This document shows, piece after piece, positions 33,170 through 44,389 of a stretch of 64,000 nt of DNA. The notes under the pieces are model-generated. The model saw only the letters and a program-made list of their open reading frames with translations. It ran no database searches and had not been told where the DNA came from. Source of the DNA: Notamacropus eugenii (Eukaryota > Chordata > Mammalia > Diprotodontia > Macropodidae); assembly GCF_028372415.1 (NCBI RefSeq), contig NC_092876.1, positions 219,467,528 to 219,531,527 on the forward strand. The letters run 5' to 3'. Each line of letters starts with the position of its first letter. The stretch's first letter is position 1. The translations under genes were made by a program, and so were the position numbers.

Positions 33170-33570
33170 GATGTTTAAAAGTTCCTTATTAACTTCCATT
33201 TAGTATCATCATAATAAAACATGCTGCATTAATAAGGGGATCTGCCCTTTCCTAGTACCCAGAGTCAGTATCTCACCTAAGTATTAATTACATATTGTAA
33301 GAGCGGTAATTGGATTATGATCGTACTTAGACAGCCTCTGTTGGTCACTATAAATTATGACAAGAAAAACTAAAAGCCAGAATTTGGGTATTGAGTTTGT
33401 TAGTCATGCATTATACTACTTACCTTTCAGGGCAGACCTTTAATTTCAGAAAGTGCTGAAATGCGTTACTGCACCCGTTATCAAAAATCTTTGGCAGACG
33501 TATCATTTATCCTTGTTGTGGTAATAAACAGATTTACAGTGTTCTGGTATTAACAGTCCAGGGGGAAGAA
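33170..33570. promoter_or_regulatory. Candidate conserved non-coding element
   Basis: About 400 bp with no recognisable repeat and dense homeodomain-type TAAT/ATTA cores ('taattacatattg', 'gcggtaattggattatg', 'tataaattatga'). It keeps isolated CpGs ('gagcgg', 'atgcgttactgcacccgtta'). Of all non-repetitive blocks here it looks most like a developmental enhancer, but this is inference. Confidence 0.35.
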
Positions 33571-34240
33571 AAAAATGCATTCATTTAAATTTCCCTTCTA
33601 CAAATAAAAAGAAACATTGGATAAAAAGCACTTGGATTTAGGAGACTCAGGAGAGATACTGGTGAATGACAGAACGTCTGGTTGATTTACATGAAGCACC
33701 AAGTGCTTGTATGAGAATAGGTTAGATTTAGATTGACGAGCAAATGTGTAACCAGACTTTTGGCTGACAAATGGCAGAACTATGCCAGGGTATCACTTCT
33801 TCTGGAGGGATCCTATAAGTAAAGATAGGGGATAAAGTTCATACTCCAAAAGACATTCAAACAGTGGGAAAATGAATGTCAGGGTTGCTGGAGGAAGTAG
33901 AATAAGCATATGAAAATTTTAATATCTCAAAATAGCATTGGGACAGTTTGACAGTTGTCCTGGAATACAGACCGGCTGTGTTATATGGACTGATCCAAAG
34001 CCTGATGGTGTGCATACTCTATGCATGTCTGCATTCACATTCCTTCTGGGTGATTGTGTCCATTTTCAGATAAGCCTGTTTCATTGGCCCCTTTTTTGGG
34101 TTAAGTTCCTATCCCCTAAATGGGTCTTATTAACTTAAATGAGAAAATGCAAATGAAAACTGATTAGATAACCCTACAGTATATAGACTAGTGCCAGAAA
34201 TTTTATGGTCCAAATTGGATTAGTTGAATTATGGTTGGTT
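33571..34240. other. No recognised feature
   Basis: Unique-looking; a 66-codon frame at 33938 has no motif. Confidence 0.35.
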
Positions 34241-34242
34241 GC

Positions 34243-34420
34243 AGGAGAGAGGGAGGGAGGAGAAAGGGAGAGAGGGAGTGGAAAGACAGGGAGAGAAAGA
34301 GAGAGAGAAGGAGAGAGAAGGGAAGGAGGAGGGGAAGAGAGAAAGAGAGGGAGGGAGAGAGGAGGAGAAAGAGAGGAAGGGAAGGAAGAGACAGAAGGAG
34401 GAAGAAGAGAGGGAGAGGGA

Positions 34421-34486
<66 letters not shown>
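34243..34486. repeat. Long homopurine tract ending in (GA)n
   Basis: About 240 bp almost purely A/G on the plus strand, with only a few interruptions (for example 'gacagg' and 'agacag'). It ends in an uninterrupted GA dinucleotide run of about 55 bp (about 34428-34484). The arginine/glutamate-rich plus frames and the serine/leucine/proline-rich minus frame are artefacts. Confidence 0.9.
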
Positions 34487-34488
<2 letters not shown>

Positions 34489-34489
34489 G

Positions 34490-34980
34490 ACTCTCATATG
34501 CTTTCTGTCAAGGAAGATGAGTTGTTTTGACCACATTATTCTCTTGGGTGTTGAAACCCATTTAATGTTTTAGTTTTTGCCTTTTAGAAAGTGGCAGTAT
34601 CTCTTCAAGAGACTGACTGGCAAAATGGGTGAGGAGTTGCCAAATCAAGAAATCTGTGGTGCTGAACAGACACTGACTTTGGGGGAGGGAGGCAATTCGT
34701 TTCCAGTGATAAAGGTCTACGGTTGATTTTTAGCTTTCCAAAGGTACTCAGATGGATGGTGTCTGAGTCTGAGGGAAAATTCCATCTGAGGTAAGAGCTC
34801 TAATTTAAGCTCTGCCATTGAGATGTCTTTGCTTTCCATCTTCTCTGGAAAACAGATGTGATTATAGCTTTCATTTGATTACGTTGTAGAAGTGCTGTAT
34901 TAACCAATAACAGTCTAAAAAGGAGCTAGAGTGGTCCTCTAATTCCTAGCACAACGGTATCAGGTCAAATTCTTCAGCAC
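34490..34980. other. No recognised feature
   Basis: Unique-looking sequence. Confidence 0.35.
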
Positions 34981-34984
34981 AGCA

Positions 34985-35215
34985 TTTTAGAACTCACATT
35001 CGTGTGATACTTTTGATAGGATATAAAGCATTTTCATCACAATAGCCCAGTGAGATAGATACTGCTGGGATTTTTAATGCCACATTACAGATGAGACAAC
35101 TACATCTCAGAGAGCTGAAGGGATGTGTGCATGGTGACATGGGTATGAAACAGCAGAATGTAGACAGAAACTGAGGTCTTATAAATCTAAGTTCATGATT
35201 TTTTCTGCTCTCCCA
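34985..35215 (-). repeat. MIR SINE
   Basis: 'atcacaatagcccagtgaga', 'cacattacagatgagacaac' and 'tgctctcccacactg'. The 74-codon minus frame is a shadow. Confidence 0.65.
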
Positions 35216-35219
35216 CACT

Positions 35220-36240
35220 GTGACTTTTTAAATGTTTTTCATTGACTGGTTCTTTTTATTGTTCCTTTCTAAATTCATTTTCACTCCTCTCTGCAGGTTC
35301 TTTCCTTACTACCCCAAGCATGTACTGTCACTTCTTGTGCGTGTATATGTGCTATTTCCAGCTATATTGTAGATTATTTTCTATTTCCTTTGCATTCTGA
35401 CCCCTTGGTGCCTAGGGTAGTGCACTGTATTGAAGTGGGCAATAAAAGCTTCTTCAAAATTCGTTGCACTTTTGCCAGCCTCTCCTTTTTCTTCTATCCT
35501 CTCCCTCAAAGCTGTCTTTGATCTGAAAATAGTGAACTTTGACACTAATCATTCAGGAAATCACATATTTTGAATTTTTCAGTGAAATTTCAACAAATCA
35601 ATCACTGTTTTATTTTAGTATTTCCCACCCTGCCTTAATTTTTCAAAGAAAAAAACAACTGGTAGTATACTTTAGTACTCTCTCCTTAAAAGCAAATTGC
35701 TGAGTCCAAATTAGCTCCCAGAAACTTTTTCTGATGATGGAAATGTGTGCCTTGGCTCTAAAGCCCAAAGCATTCATCATTCTCTACTCTGCATTCCTAT
35801 TGTATCAAATAACATAGCCTGCATTTGATGCAGAAGGCAAAGCTGGGAAGTTCCTTTGATGCCGTGGCTGGTGACGCTCAAGCCTGAATCCATTTGACCA
35901 AATGCCAAATAATACTGGTTAGGAGTGTCATATATAGTACAGATAAGCAGATAGGGGGAACAACCCATTGAGAGAAATGTTGGGGGCAGGGAGAGACCGT
36001 CACAGCTTGCATGTGTGTGTGTGTGTGTGCAGTATGGGTGTGGGCACTTGAGTCCAACTTCCATTAGTGAGAATGCTTGGCAAGTGAGGCATTCGGAAAA
36101 ATTGGAGGCTAAAGAGAAAGAGTTTGTTGTTGTTGGAAATCTTTCTGAAGTGTGTTGACTCCGTTTCCCACTTTAACAAGAGAACATTATTCAAAACATG
36201 ACAAAAGTTTGACTCATGGCAACTTGTATCATCATTTTGG
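35220..36240. other. Unique sequence with a short (TG)n
   Basis: Possible old LINE 3' end at 35400-35460. A (TG)n run lies at about 36010-36030. Otherwise unrecognised; minus frames at 35777 and 36000 have no motif. Confidence 0.3.
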
Positions 36241-36244
36241 GCTC

Positions 36245-36352
36245 AACAATTACACTCAATAAGCATTTATAAAAACTGATTATGTGCCCGTCCCTGTGGT
36301 AGGCACTGGCAATGTGAAGCCCTTACCCTCTAGGAACTTACCTTCTTCTGAG
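36245..36352 (+). repeat. Short interspersed repeat, same family as 12580
   Basis: 'aataagcatttataaaaac', 'tgtgcccgtccctgtggtag' and 'accctctaggaacttacc'. Confidence 0.5.
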
Positions 36353-36534
36353 CATTAGTTATGATCATGTAGTGTGAAATATTAGAAGGTGAAGGAGATG
36401 GGACAAAATGGGCATCCTGGAAAGTTAAAAAAAAAATGTTTTCTCGTGTTTTTCTTCCTGCTTATGAAAGTGTACTGAAAGGATCTTTTGTGAAGGGCGT
36501 ATTTTTGCTGGCCTCGTCCTCTGAGGACACTTAC

Positions 36535-36639
36535 AAGGTCTGCCCCGGGTTTGTACCGAAAACCTTCCCAGCGTGGTAAGACCTTCTGGAGGTTTTGCTT
36601 CACTTGCATGGCTTTTGGGAACCCTGGGTCACCGTGATC
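36535..36639 (-). other. Candidate 105-nt coding exon
   Basis: On the minus strand a pyrimidine-rich tract ending 'cctttttcacag' precedes the segment, with a possible branch point 'ttgat' 27-30 nt upstream. It is followed immediately by a consensus donor 'ctt/gtaagt' (36534-36529). The 105 nt are open only in phase 0, giving exactly 35 codons, and the other two frames have stops. The encoded stretch includes 'KQNLQKVLPRWEGFRYKPGA'. It holds four CpGs in a CpG-poor region. No repeat overlaps it. I do not recognise the protein, and no partner exon was found, so the neighbours may lie outside this window. Confidence 0.35.
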
Positions 36640-36644
36640 CTGTG

Positions 36645-37328
36645 AAAAAGGCTTTGGAGGAGAGCATCAACAGAAAACGTTGTATCTCCTCCTGAAGGTA
36701 AAGATGGTAAAAATCTCCGGTCAGCTGCATTTCAGTGTGTTCAGACTCAAGACATTCTCTTGACCCACAGGCCCAATAACAGGTCAGGTTTCCAGTGTAA
36801 ACAAGACTAATTTTGCCCTCAGGGTTCTATAGGGTGCACTGAGGGGTTCAGATGCCTCTTCTCTAATGCTATTGGTTCAAACCCCAGTATGTTTCAGCCA
36901 ACGTTAACCACCAGTTACTATGTCCTTATAAAAGTGATTAACTCCATGATCAGCATCCCAGTATCCTTTAACAAACTGACATCAATTAGTTTTTACAAAG
37001 GAATACTTACAGAAAAGAAACAGTAAGGATAGAAGTATAAACATTTCTCCCCAGTCCCAGAGGGCCCCTTCTCCTCTCTATCACCTCATCCCTTAGAGAG
37101 AGAGGGCTAAAACTTAAAGCAATTTCTGGGAAGTCTTTCTCCAACCTACTTCACTTCTGAATGTTGCGTTACTATTGGATGAATTGGCATCTCAGCTACT
37201 GCCAGGCTTAGCTCCCCCTCCTAGGGACCACACTAGCACCAAGGCTGGTAGCAAACTTCGGCCTCAACTGTGGTTCCTTGACCTCTAGCAGCTCCCTTTC
37301 CTGAACTTTCAAAGATCATAAGGTGGTA
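36645..37328. other. No recognised feature
   Basis: Unique-looking, including several retained CpGs near the candidate exon. Confidence 0.35.
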
Positions 37329-37336
37329 ACCCAGTA

Positions 37337-37423
37337 CAGGGGTGGGGAACCTGCAGCTTCGAGGCCACATATGGCCCTCTAGGTCCTCAAATGCTGGAAA
37401 GAGCCATAGGCTACCCACTCCTG
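37337..37423. mobile_element. hAT-like MITE, internally deleted relative of 6758
   Basis: The left end 'caggggtggggaacctg' is nearly identical to the complement of the 6758 element's right end. 'ggccctctaggtcctcaaat' is shared internally, and the right end is 'ctacccactcctg'. The flanks acccagta and ttctagta match at 5 of 8 positions. Confidence 0.65.
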
Positions 37424-37429
37424 TTCTAG

Positions 37430-37955
37430 TACATCCAATCTGTAATATTTTTTTGCTCAAGGCAGGAAAGAATAGGCTCAACCAACAAAAGTACCAGCAG
37501 ATCTGTATGTATGCTCATAGACCATGTGGCAGAGTCTCAGGTATGAATATAAAGGTCTGAGTCCTCTCTCCCCACCAGTGGGAGCTTTCTTGACTCAGAT
37601 ACATCCAGACCGGAATGAGCAAATGTTTTGGCCAGTCAGACATTTGGAATTCACTCAGTTTTACCTCAGCAGACAATGGAAAGGCTCCTCATCTTTCCAT
37701 GGAAAGGGAACTGGAAATACCAGAGCAAGCTCTAGACTGGGGAGGAGGGCCTTTGAATCTCACACCTTTCTGTGAACCTCTTCCACAAGGGCACAGCAAA
37801 CTGCAAATATCCTAAGGGATGGGGCTTCCACTGTCCGGTCAATGTATTCCTGTTTAATGTGATCTAAGTTAATTAATCATCCACTCACTGGGGAAAGGGT
37901 TGTTCATTGATCTCCTTAGTGGGATCTGATCAGTTTTCATTAGCAAGCTAAAGAA
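37430..37955. other. No recognised feature
   Basis: Unique-looking; the 83- and 66-codon overlapping frames have no recognisable domain. Confidence 0.3.
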
Positions 37956-37959
37956 TGAG

Positions 37960-38195
37960 GTGAGGTGGTACCATGGGTCCCAGATTTGCGTTAAGAAGCC
38001 TTGGGTCCAAGTTTTTGCCCTAACAATTTTTAGGTATGTAGCTTTGGGTAGCTTCCCCCACCTTTATAAGCTGCAGTTTCCTCATTTTTAATAAGAGGGA
38101 GTGGTACTTGCCCCACCTACATCATCCTTCCTATTAAAAGGAAAGGACAGTTGTAACTTTAAAGCACTTTGCAAGCATAAACTATTATTGAGATG
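37960..38195 (+). repeat. MIR SINE
   Basis: 'gccttgggtccaagtttttg', 'gctgcagtttcctcattttt' and 'taaagcactttgcaagcat'. Confidence 0.6.
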
Positions 38196-38199
38196 CCAA

Positions 38200-38970
38200 T
38201 CTTTCTTCCTCTAAAAAATAAACATTCACTCAAATAAAAGGACTCATTTTGATTTAACTAGAAGTGCTGATTTACCCTCCTTCTCCCTTGTACATTAGAC
38301 TGATAAAAAGGTATGTTACTTAATAAACCATAAATATGGGAACTAAAGTCTCCCTCAGACATACATGAACAACTTCAAGTGGGAATCATTCATGCTGATC
38401 TGAGAGTAGAACATGACCTTTTGACTTTAACCTACAAAAACAAGGAAATTCATTGTTAAAATTCCATTCTTTACTACTGTGCCAGGAGAGGGAAATATCT
38501 CTTGTGGCAGACTTTTTCTGTGCAGGCTGACAGTGAGAGTTTTGTTGACTCAGGAAATTTGCTGCCATTGTACACAATAGAAACCAGAATACAATAAAGC
38601 AAAATCCAACTGTATTTGGCCAGAAAACCAATAGATTTATTTCTTTTCTCAGTGATGGTGTCACTTTTCTTTCTTCCTCAGATTTTGGGGAAATTGGCAT
38701 CAGAGCATTTGACTCTCAGCCAGCTAGTCCCACACATAGATGAATAGAAATCCTCTTTTTGACGTCCTAGACTTCCATTTGAATGATTCTAATGTCGGTT
38801 CTCCTTTGAGGATCTGTGCTTTCATCAGTGTGAACATTTCTTCCAATAGTGCAGATTTCATTTCCTTCTATAACTTAGGAAATGGTCTTCAAGAGTTTCT
38901 TTGGCTAATAATAATTAATAATGATAATAGCTATGTTTAAGCAGTGCTTTAAGTTTTTCCAGCTCTTTAG
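38200..38970. other. No recognised feature
   Basis: A 104-codon minus frame (38386-38700) with one hydrophobic stretch shows no family signature and is probably chance. Confidence 0.3.
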
Positions 38971-38974
38971 TGAC

Positions 38975-39130
38975 AAGTAGCAATATAGCACAGTGAAAGG
39001 GAGCGGGCTTAGGAATTAGAAGCCCTGAGTTCCAATCTTTTCTCTGCCAATTAATTTTGTGAGACCTTTGGCAACGTTTCTCTCTGGACTTCAGTTTCCT
39101 TATTTGTAAAATGTGAAGGACGGACTAGAT
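38975..39130 (+). repeat. MIR-like SINE, left part (interrupted)
   Basis: 'agcacagtgaaagggagcgg', 'gacttcagtttccttatttg' and 'ggacggactagat'. The expected next block 'gatctccaaggtccc' appears at about 39351, after a hAT-like insert. Confidence 0.7.
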
Positions 39131-39343
39131 CAGGGAGTTAGAGTCCTGGAGGACCCCCATGGCAATCTGAGAAAGCCCATGGACTCCTGCGCAGAAGGTT
39201 TATAAATAATGGAAGGAAATGCAAGATTTCCTCTAGTTGAAATTGGTTGAAATAAAGACGTATTTTTTTTCCCACCCGAGTTCATGGACCCCCTGAAACC
39301 TATCCATAGATGACTTCCATTGACCCCAGGCTAAGAACCTCTC
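39131..39343. mobile_element. hAT-like MITE inserted in a SINE
   Basis: The left end 'cagggagttagagtcc' and right end 'ggctaagaacctctc' match the family at 57142, including 'ttcatggaccccctgaaacc'. The two halves of the host SINE lie on either side, which fixes the order of insertion. Confidence 0.65.
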
Positions 39344-39350
39344 ATTTAAG

Positions 39351-39395
39351 TGATCTCCAAGGTCCCTGCCAGCTCTAAATCTGCCACCCTCTGAC
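39351..39395 (+). repeat. MIR-like SINE, right part
   Basis: 'gatctccaaggtccctgcca' and 'gctctaaatctg' complete the SINE started at 38975. Confidence 0.65.
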
Positions 39396-39557
39396 TTTCC
39401 GAGGCAGCCCTTTCCACGTTTGACAGCTCTCTTTGTTAAGGGTTTTGTTTTTTTTTCATGCTATTGAGCTTCAGTCCAGCTCCTAGTTCTGCCCCCTGGT
39501 GTCAGGTGGAACAAGTCTATTCTTCCACAAGTTTGTCAATTCATTCATAGGGTTTTT

Positions 39558-40465
<908 letters not shown>

Positions 40466-40469
40466 CAAA

Positions 40470-40655
40470 TTTTTCAAAGACCAAGAAGAGACATTAGCAG
40501 TCACCTTCTGTGACTCATTTATTCTACGGATGAGAAAACTGAATCCCAGAAAGGTAAATGACTTGTCTGAGGCCACACAGACAGTAGAGGTCAGAGTCAG
40601 GCCCTTAGACTCCAGTAGCATTCTTTCTACTGTCCCATTCTGTTTCTGAAACTGA
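40470..40655 (-). repeat. MIR-related SINE
   Basis: 'ctacggatgagaaaactgaa', 'gaggccacacagacagtag' and 'tctttctactgtccc'. Confidence 0.65.
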
Positions 40656-40682
40656 GGTGGGAACAAACATCTTTTACTGTAT

Positions 40683-40942
40683 TTGTTGTTGTTGAGTCAT
40701 TTCAGTCATGTCTGACTTTTTGTGACCCCATTTGGGACCCCATTCTTGGCAAAGAAACTAGAGGGATTTACCATTTTCTTCACCGGCTCATACAGATGAA
40801 GAACTAAGGCAAACAGGGTTAAATGGCTTGCCTAGTGTCACACAGCTGGTAAATATCTGAGACCGGATTGGAACTCAGCAAGATGAGTCTTCCAGGTTGC
40901 TCACCCAGTGTTCCTATCCACTGCACCACCTAGCTGCCCAAG
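40683..40942 (-). repeat. Marsupial-type CORE-SINE
   Basis: 'gtcatttcagtcatgtctga', 'tttgtgaccccatttgggac', 'agtgtcacacagctggtaaa' and 'cactgcaccacctagctgcc': complete in reverse orientation. Confidence 0.85.
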
Positions 40943-41040
40943 CCTATATTAGCGCTTCTATTACACGGATACATTTTCATAGTATGACATTTCCCTAATG
41001 AATTCATCTACAGAGTGCTTTGAAATACTAAATAGTAGGA

Positions 41041-42560
41041 AGATGAAAAAGAAAAAGAAAGATCAGGGAACTAACCATAGTTAAAAAAGAAATTTTGCAG
41101 ATGATATGGTGGTATACTTAAAGAACCCCAGAGAGTTCACTAAAATTAAGAGAAATAATTACTAACAAGCAAACTTGCAAGGATATAAAATTAATCCCTC
41201 TAAATCATCTGCATTTCTACATGGCACAAAGAAAACTCTACAGGAAGAGGTAGAAAAATTTCTTTAAAATAACAACAAAATTTATAAAATACTTGGGCAC
41301 TGCCTATCAAGATACACACGCACACATTTTAAATTACAGCTATATACTATCTAGAGAAATAAAGACCTAAATAACTGAGAAAATATTAATTGCTTATGGG
41401 TAGGATGAGTTGATATAATAAAATGACAATATATTAATTTACTAATTCAATGCCATAACAATCAAATTACCAAAAGATTGCTTTATAGAGCTAGAAAAAT
41501 TAAAATAAAATTCATATGGAGGGAAGAAAGTTCAAGCACCTTAAGAGAAATAATGAAATGTGAACAAAGGGGACACAGCAGCACCAGATCTCAAACTGTA
41601 TTGTAAAGCTATAATTATTAAAACAATCTGTTTCTGGGCAAAAAGTACTCAGATTGATCAGTGGAACAGATTAGGTACATAACATATAGAAGCAAATATT
41701 TTAAAAAGAGCTCTGCTCCTGGGATAATGACTTACCATTTGACAAAAACTGCTGTTAAAATTGGATGCCAATATGGAAGAAATTAGATTTAGACCAGCAC
41801 TTCAAACCTTATACCTAGATGAGCTCCCAATGAGTATGTGGTGCACATATAAATGTTCATATGATTAAAAAATTAGAGAAATGTGGGGGAAAAGCTACCT
41901 ACTACATCTATCAATAAGAGAAAAGTTCATGACCAAACAAGGAATAAATATGATTGCAAAAGATGAAATACATGATTTTGACTACATAACTTTTGTTAAA
42001 AAGTTTTTGCACAAACTAATAAACTCAAGTTTAAAAGGTGAAGAGTTAACTAGGGAAAACATCTTTGCAGCATTCCTCTGATAAAAGTCTCATTGTAATA
42101 CGTGTGCACATACATATACACACATATACAGAAATACATACATAATGTATGTGTGTGTATATATACACACTGATTCAAATGTATAAAAACTGATTCAAAT
42201 GTATAAGAAAAGGAGACATTCGTTAAATGATAAATGGACTAAGGATATGAACAAACAGTTTTCAAAGGGAGAAATCAAGGCTATCTTTAGAAATATGAAA
42301 AAAAATACTCCAAATCACTATTCGTTAGAAAGATGAAATTGAAAGCAATTTTGAGACACCATTTCATTAGAGTAGCAATAAATGAAAATTATAAATATTG
42401 GAAGGGTTGTGGTAAACAGATACACTGATGCACTGTTGGTGAACCTGTGAATGGGTACACCATTTTGGCAAGCAAGTTGGAATCATACACAAAAAATAAT
42501 TAAATAACGTATGTTCTTTGATCCAGTTTATCACTATGAGATTTATACCTAAAAGACAGT
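41041..42560 (+). mobile_element. L1 ORF2 3' half, 5'-truncated, sense
   Basis: It opens at the reverse-transcriptase active site: 41094-41108 encodes F-A-D-D-M, followed by 'VYLKNPREFTK' and 'LQGYKINPSKSSAFL', classical L1 RT. The C-terminal part includes 'EKFMTKQGINMIAKDEIHDF' (41923-41982) and the terminal 'cactgatgcactgttggtga' block. Stops and frameshifts break the frame, and a TA/CA simple repeat (42100-42175) interrupts it. Confidence 0.85.
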
Positions 42561-42780
42561 GAATTCCCACAAATGCATAGGGAGGAGGACAGTTAGATAA
42601 TTGGTCAGATACCTATAAAGACTGAAATGAGAAGTAACAACTAGAAAATCCCTGAAATTCATCCAGTGTTGATTTGCAATGTGAGTTTATGCAGATCTGA
42701 ACAAGGTTGCATCAGTGTGTTGCTTAGCACTTAATATTATCATGTGATCCCCTTTGCCCAACTCAGTTTTATTAAAATTA
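42561..42780. other. No recognised feature
   Basis: Short unassigned segment between the sense L1 and the antisense LINE cluster. Confidence 0.3.
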
Positions 42781-42784
42781 AATA

Positions 42785-44385
42785 AAGAAATGATTTCTAT
42801 AATTTTTTAAACTTTTCCTTTAAGAATTTGGATGCTATGCCATTTAAAGTACATATCTTCCACAATGATAATATCTATGAAACCTTTTAACAAACTATTG
42901 TTTCCCTGATTATCTCCGTTAATTAGGTTTATTTTTGCTTTTGCTTTGTTTGAGATCATGATTGCTACCTCTGCCTTTTTTACTTCAGCTGATACTACTG
43001 GTAATTGATACCACTCCAGCCCCTTAAACTCTTGTGTATACTGTCTGTCTTTCTCTTTCAAGGGTGTCCCTTATAAGCGACATATTTTTGGATTCTGGCT
43101 TCTCCTCTCCTCTTTGGTTTTATGGGTGAGTTCATCCCATTCTCATTCACAGTTATGACTGCTAACTGTGTATTTCCCTCCATCCTATTCTCTTCTACTT
43201 ATCCTCTTTTTTTACCTTGTACTCTCCTCAACAATCTATTTTGCTTCTGATCACTCCTCTCTTAAACTATCAATTGTCTTTCTTTTAATTCCTTACACTT
43301 CTATTTTCCCATTGGGTAAGAATTTCTATACCCAGTTCTCTGTGTATATATATCCTCCCTTCCTTTAAGCAGTTCAGATGAAAGTATGACATAAGTGTTG
43401 CCCACACCCCTCCCATTTCCCCCTCCATTATAAAAACTTGAACACCTCTTTTACATAAGATAACTTCTCCCATTCTTCCTTTCCCTTCCTTCTTCTTCCA
43501 GTACATCCTTCTTTGATACCCTTCCATTCTTCTTTTGAAGTCATTGTGAAATAATATAGACTCACACCCTTTCCCTCTAAGTAGACTCCTTTTAACTGCC
43601 CTTATGATGACAGAGTTCTTATCATCTTCCCATTTAGGAACGTAAACAATTTTACCTTGTTAAGTCCTTTATGATTTCTCATGCTTACCTTTTTATGTTT
43701 TTTTTTGAGTCATATGTTTGAATGTTAAATTTTCTATTCAACTTTGATATTTTCATCAAGAATGCTTGATGAAATGTCCATTTTTCCTTTGTAGGATGAC
43801 ACTCAGTTTTTTGGGGGTAGGTTTTTCTTGGTTGCAATATTAGCTCCTTTGCCTTCCAGAATGTCATATTCCAAGCCCTCTGTTCCTTTATAGGGTAGTT
43901 GTTAAATCTTATGTGATCCTGACAGTTGCTCCTTGCTCTTTTTTTGATCATGGCTTCAGATAGTCCAAATAATCCTTAAATTATCTTTCCAATCTATTTT
44001 CCAGGTCAGTTGTTTTTCTGATGCAATATTTCATGTTTTCCTCTTTTTTTCTCTTTGTTTAGGCTTAGTTTTATTGTTTTTTGATGTCTTATGAAGCTAT
44101 TAGCTTCCATTTGACCATTTCTAATTTTTAAAGACATTTTATTGAGTGAGGTTTTGTGCTTCTTTTACCATTTGTCCAATTCTGATCTTTAAGGAGTTAT
44201 TTTCTTCAGTAATTTTTTTGCCTTTTAAAAGAAAACCAAGCTGTTCTTTTGTCATAATTTTCTTGCATAGCTCTCATTTCTTTTCTCAATTTTTCCTCTA
44301 CCTTATATGGTTTTTAAAATAAATTGTGCTCCTTTGAAATATCTCTTTAGCTTTTCTAGGAATTTTTTTTGGTAAAAATTCTTAA
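42785..44385 (-). mobile_element. L1/HAL1-type element, antisense, copy A
   Basis: On the minus strand, 43685-43951 carries the ORF1 C-terminal domain ('RAWNMTFWKAKELILQPRKT'), matching the sense copy at 51361-51560. 43960-44385 is the antisense coiled-coil part. 42807-43061 encodes an endonuclease-like remnant ('KKAEVAIMISNKAKAKINLI'). The spacer 43140-43680 matches the purine-rich 3' region of the element at 51830-52200. The order is ORF1, spacer, then part of ORF2 in the L1 arrangement. All frames are broken. Confidence 0.75.
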
Positions 44386-44389
44386 AAGT

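Noticed and set aside
34174..34536. Ser/Leu/Pro-rich and Arg/Glu-rich 94-120-codon frames
   Set aside because: Translation of the (GA)n purine tract; low complexity in every frame.
36382..36609. 75-codon frame starting at a Met inside the candidate exon
   Set aside because: The frame runs through the good donor site into unrelated sequence. The exon interpretation (36535-36639) explains the data better than a single-exon gene.
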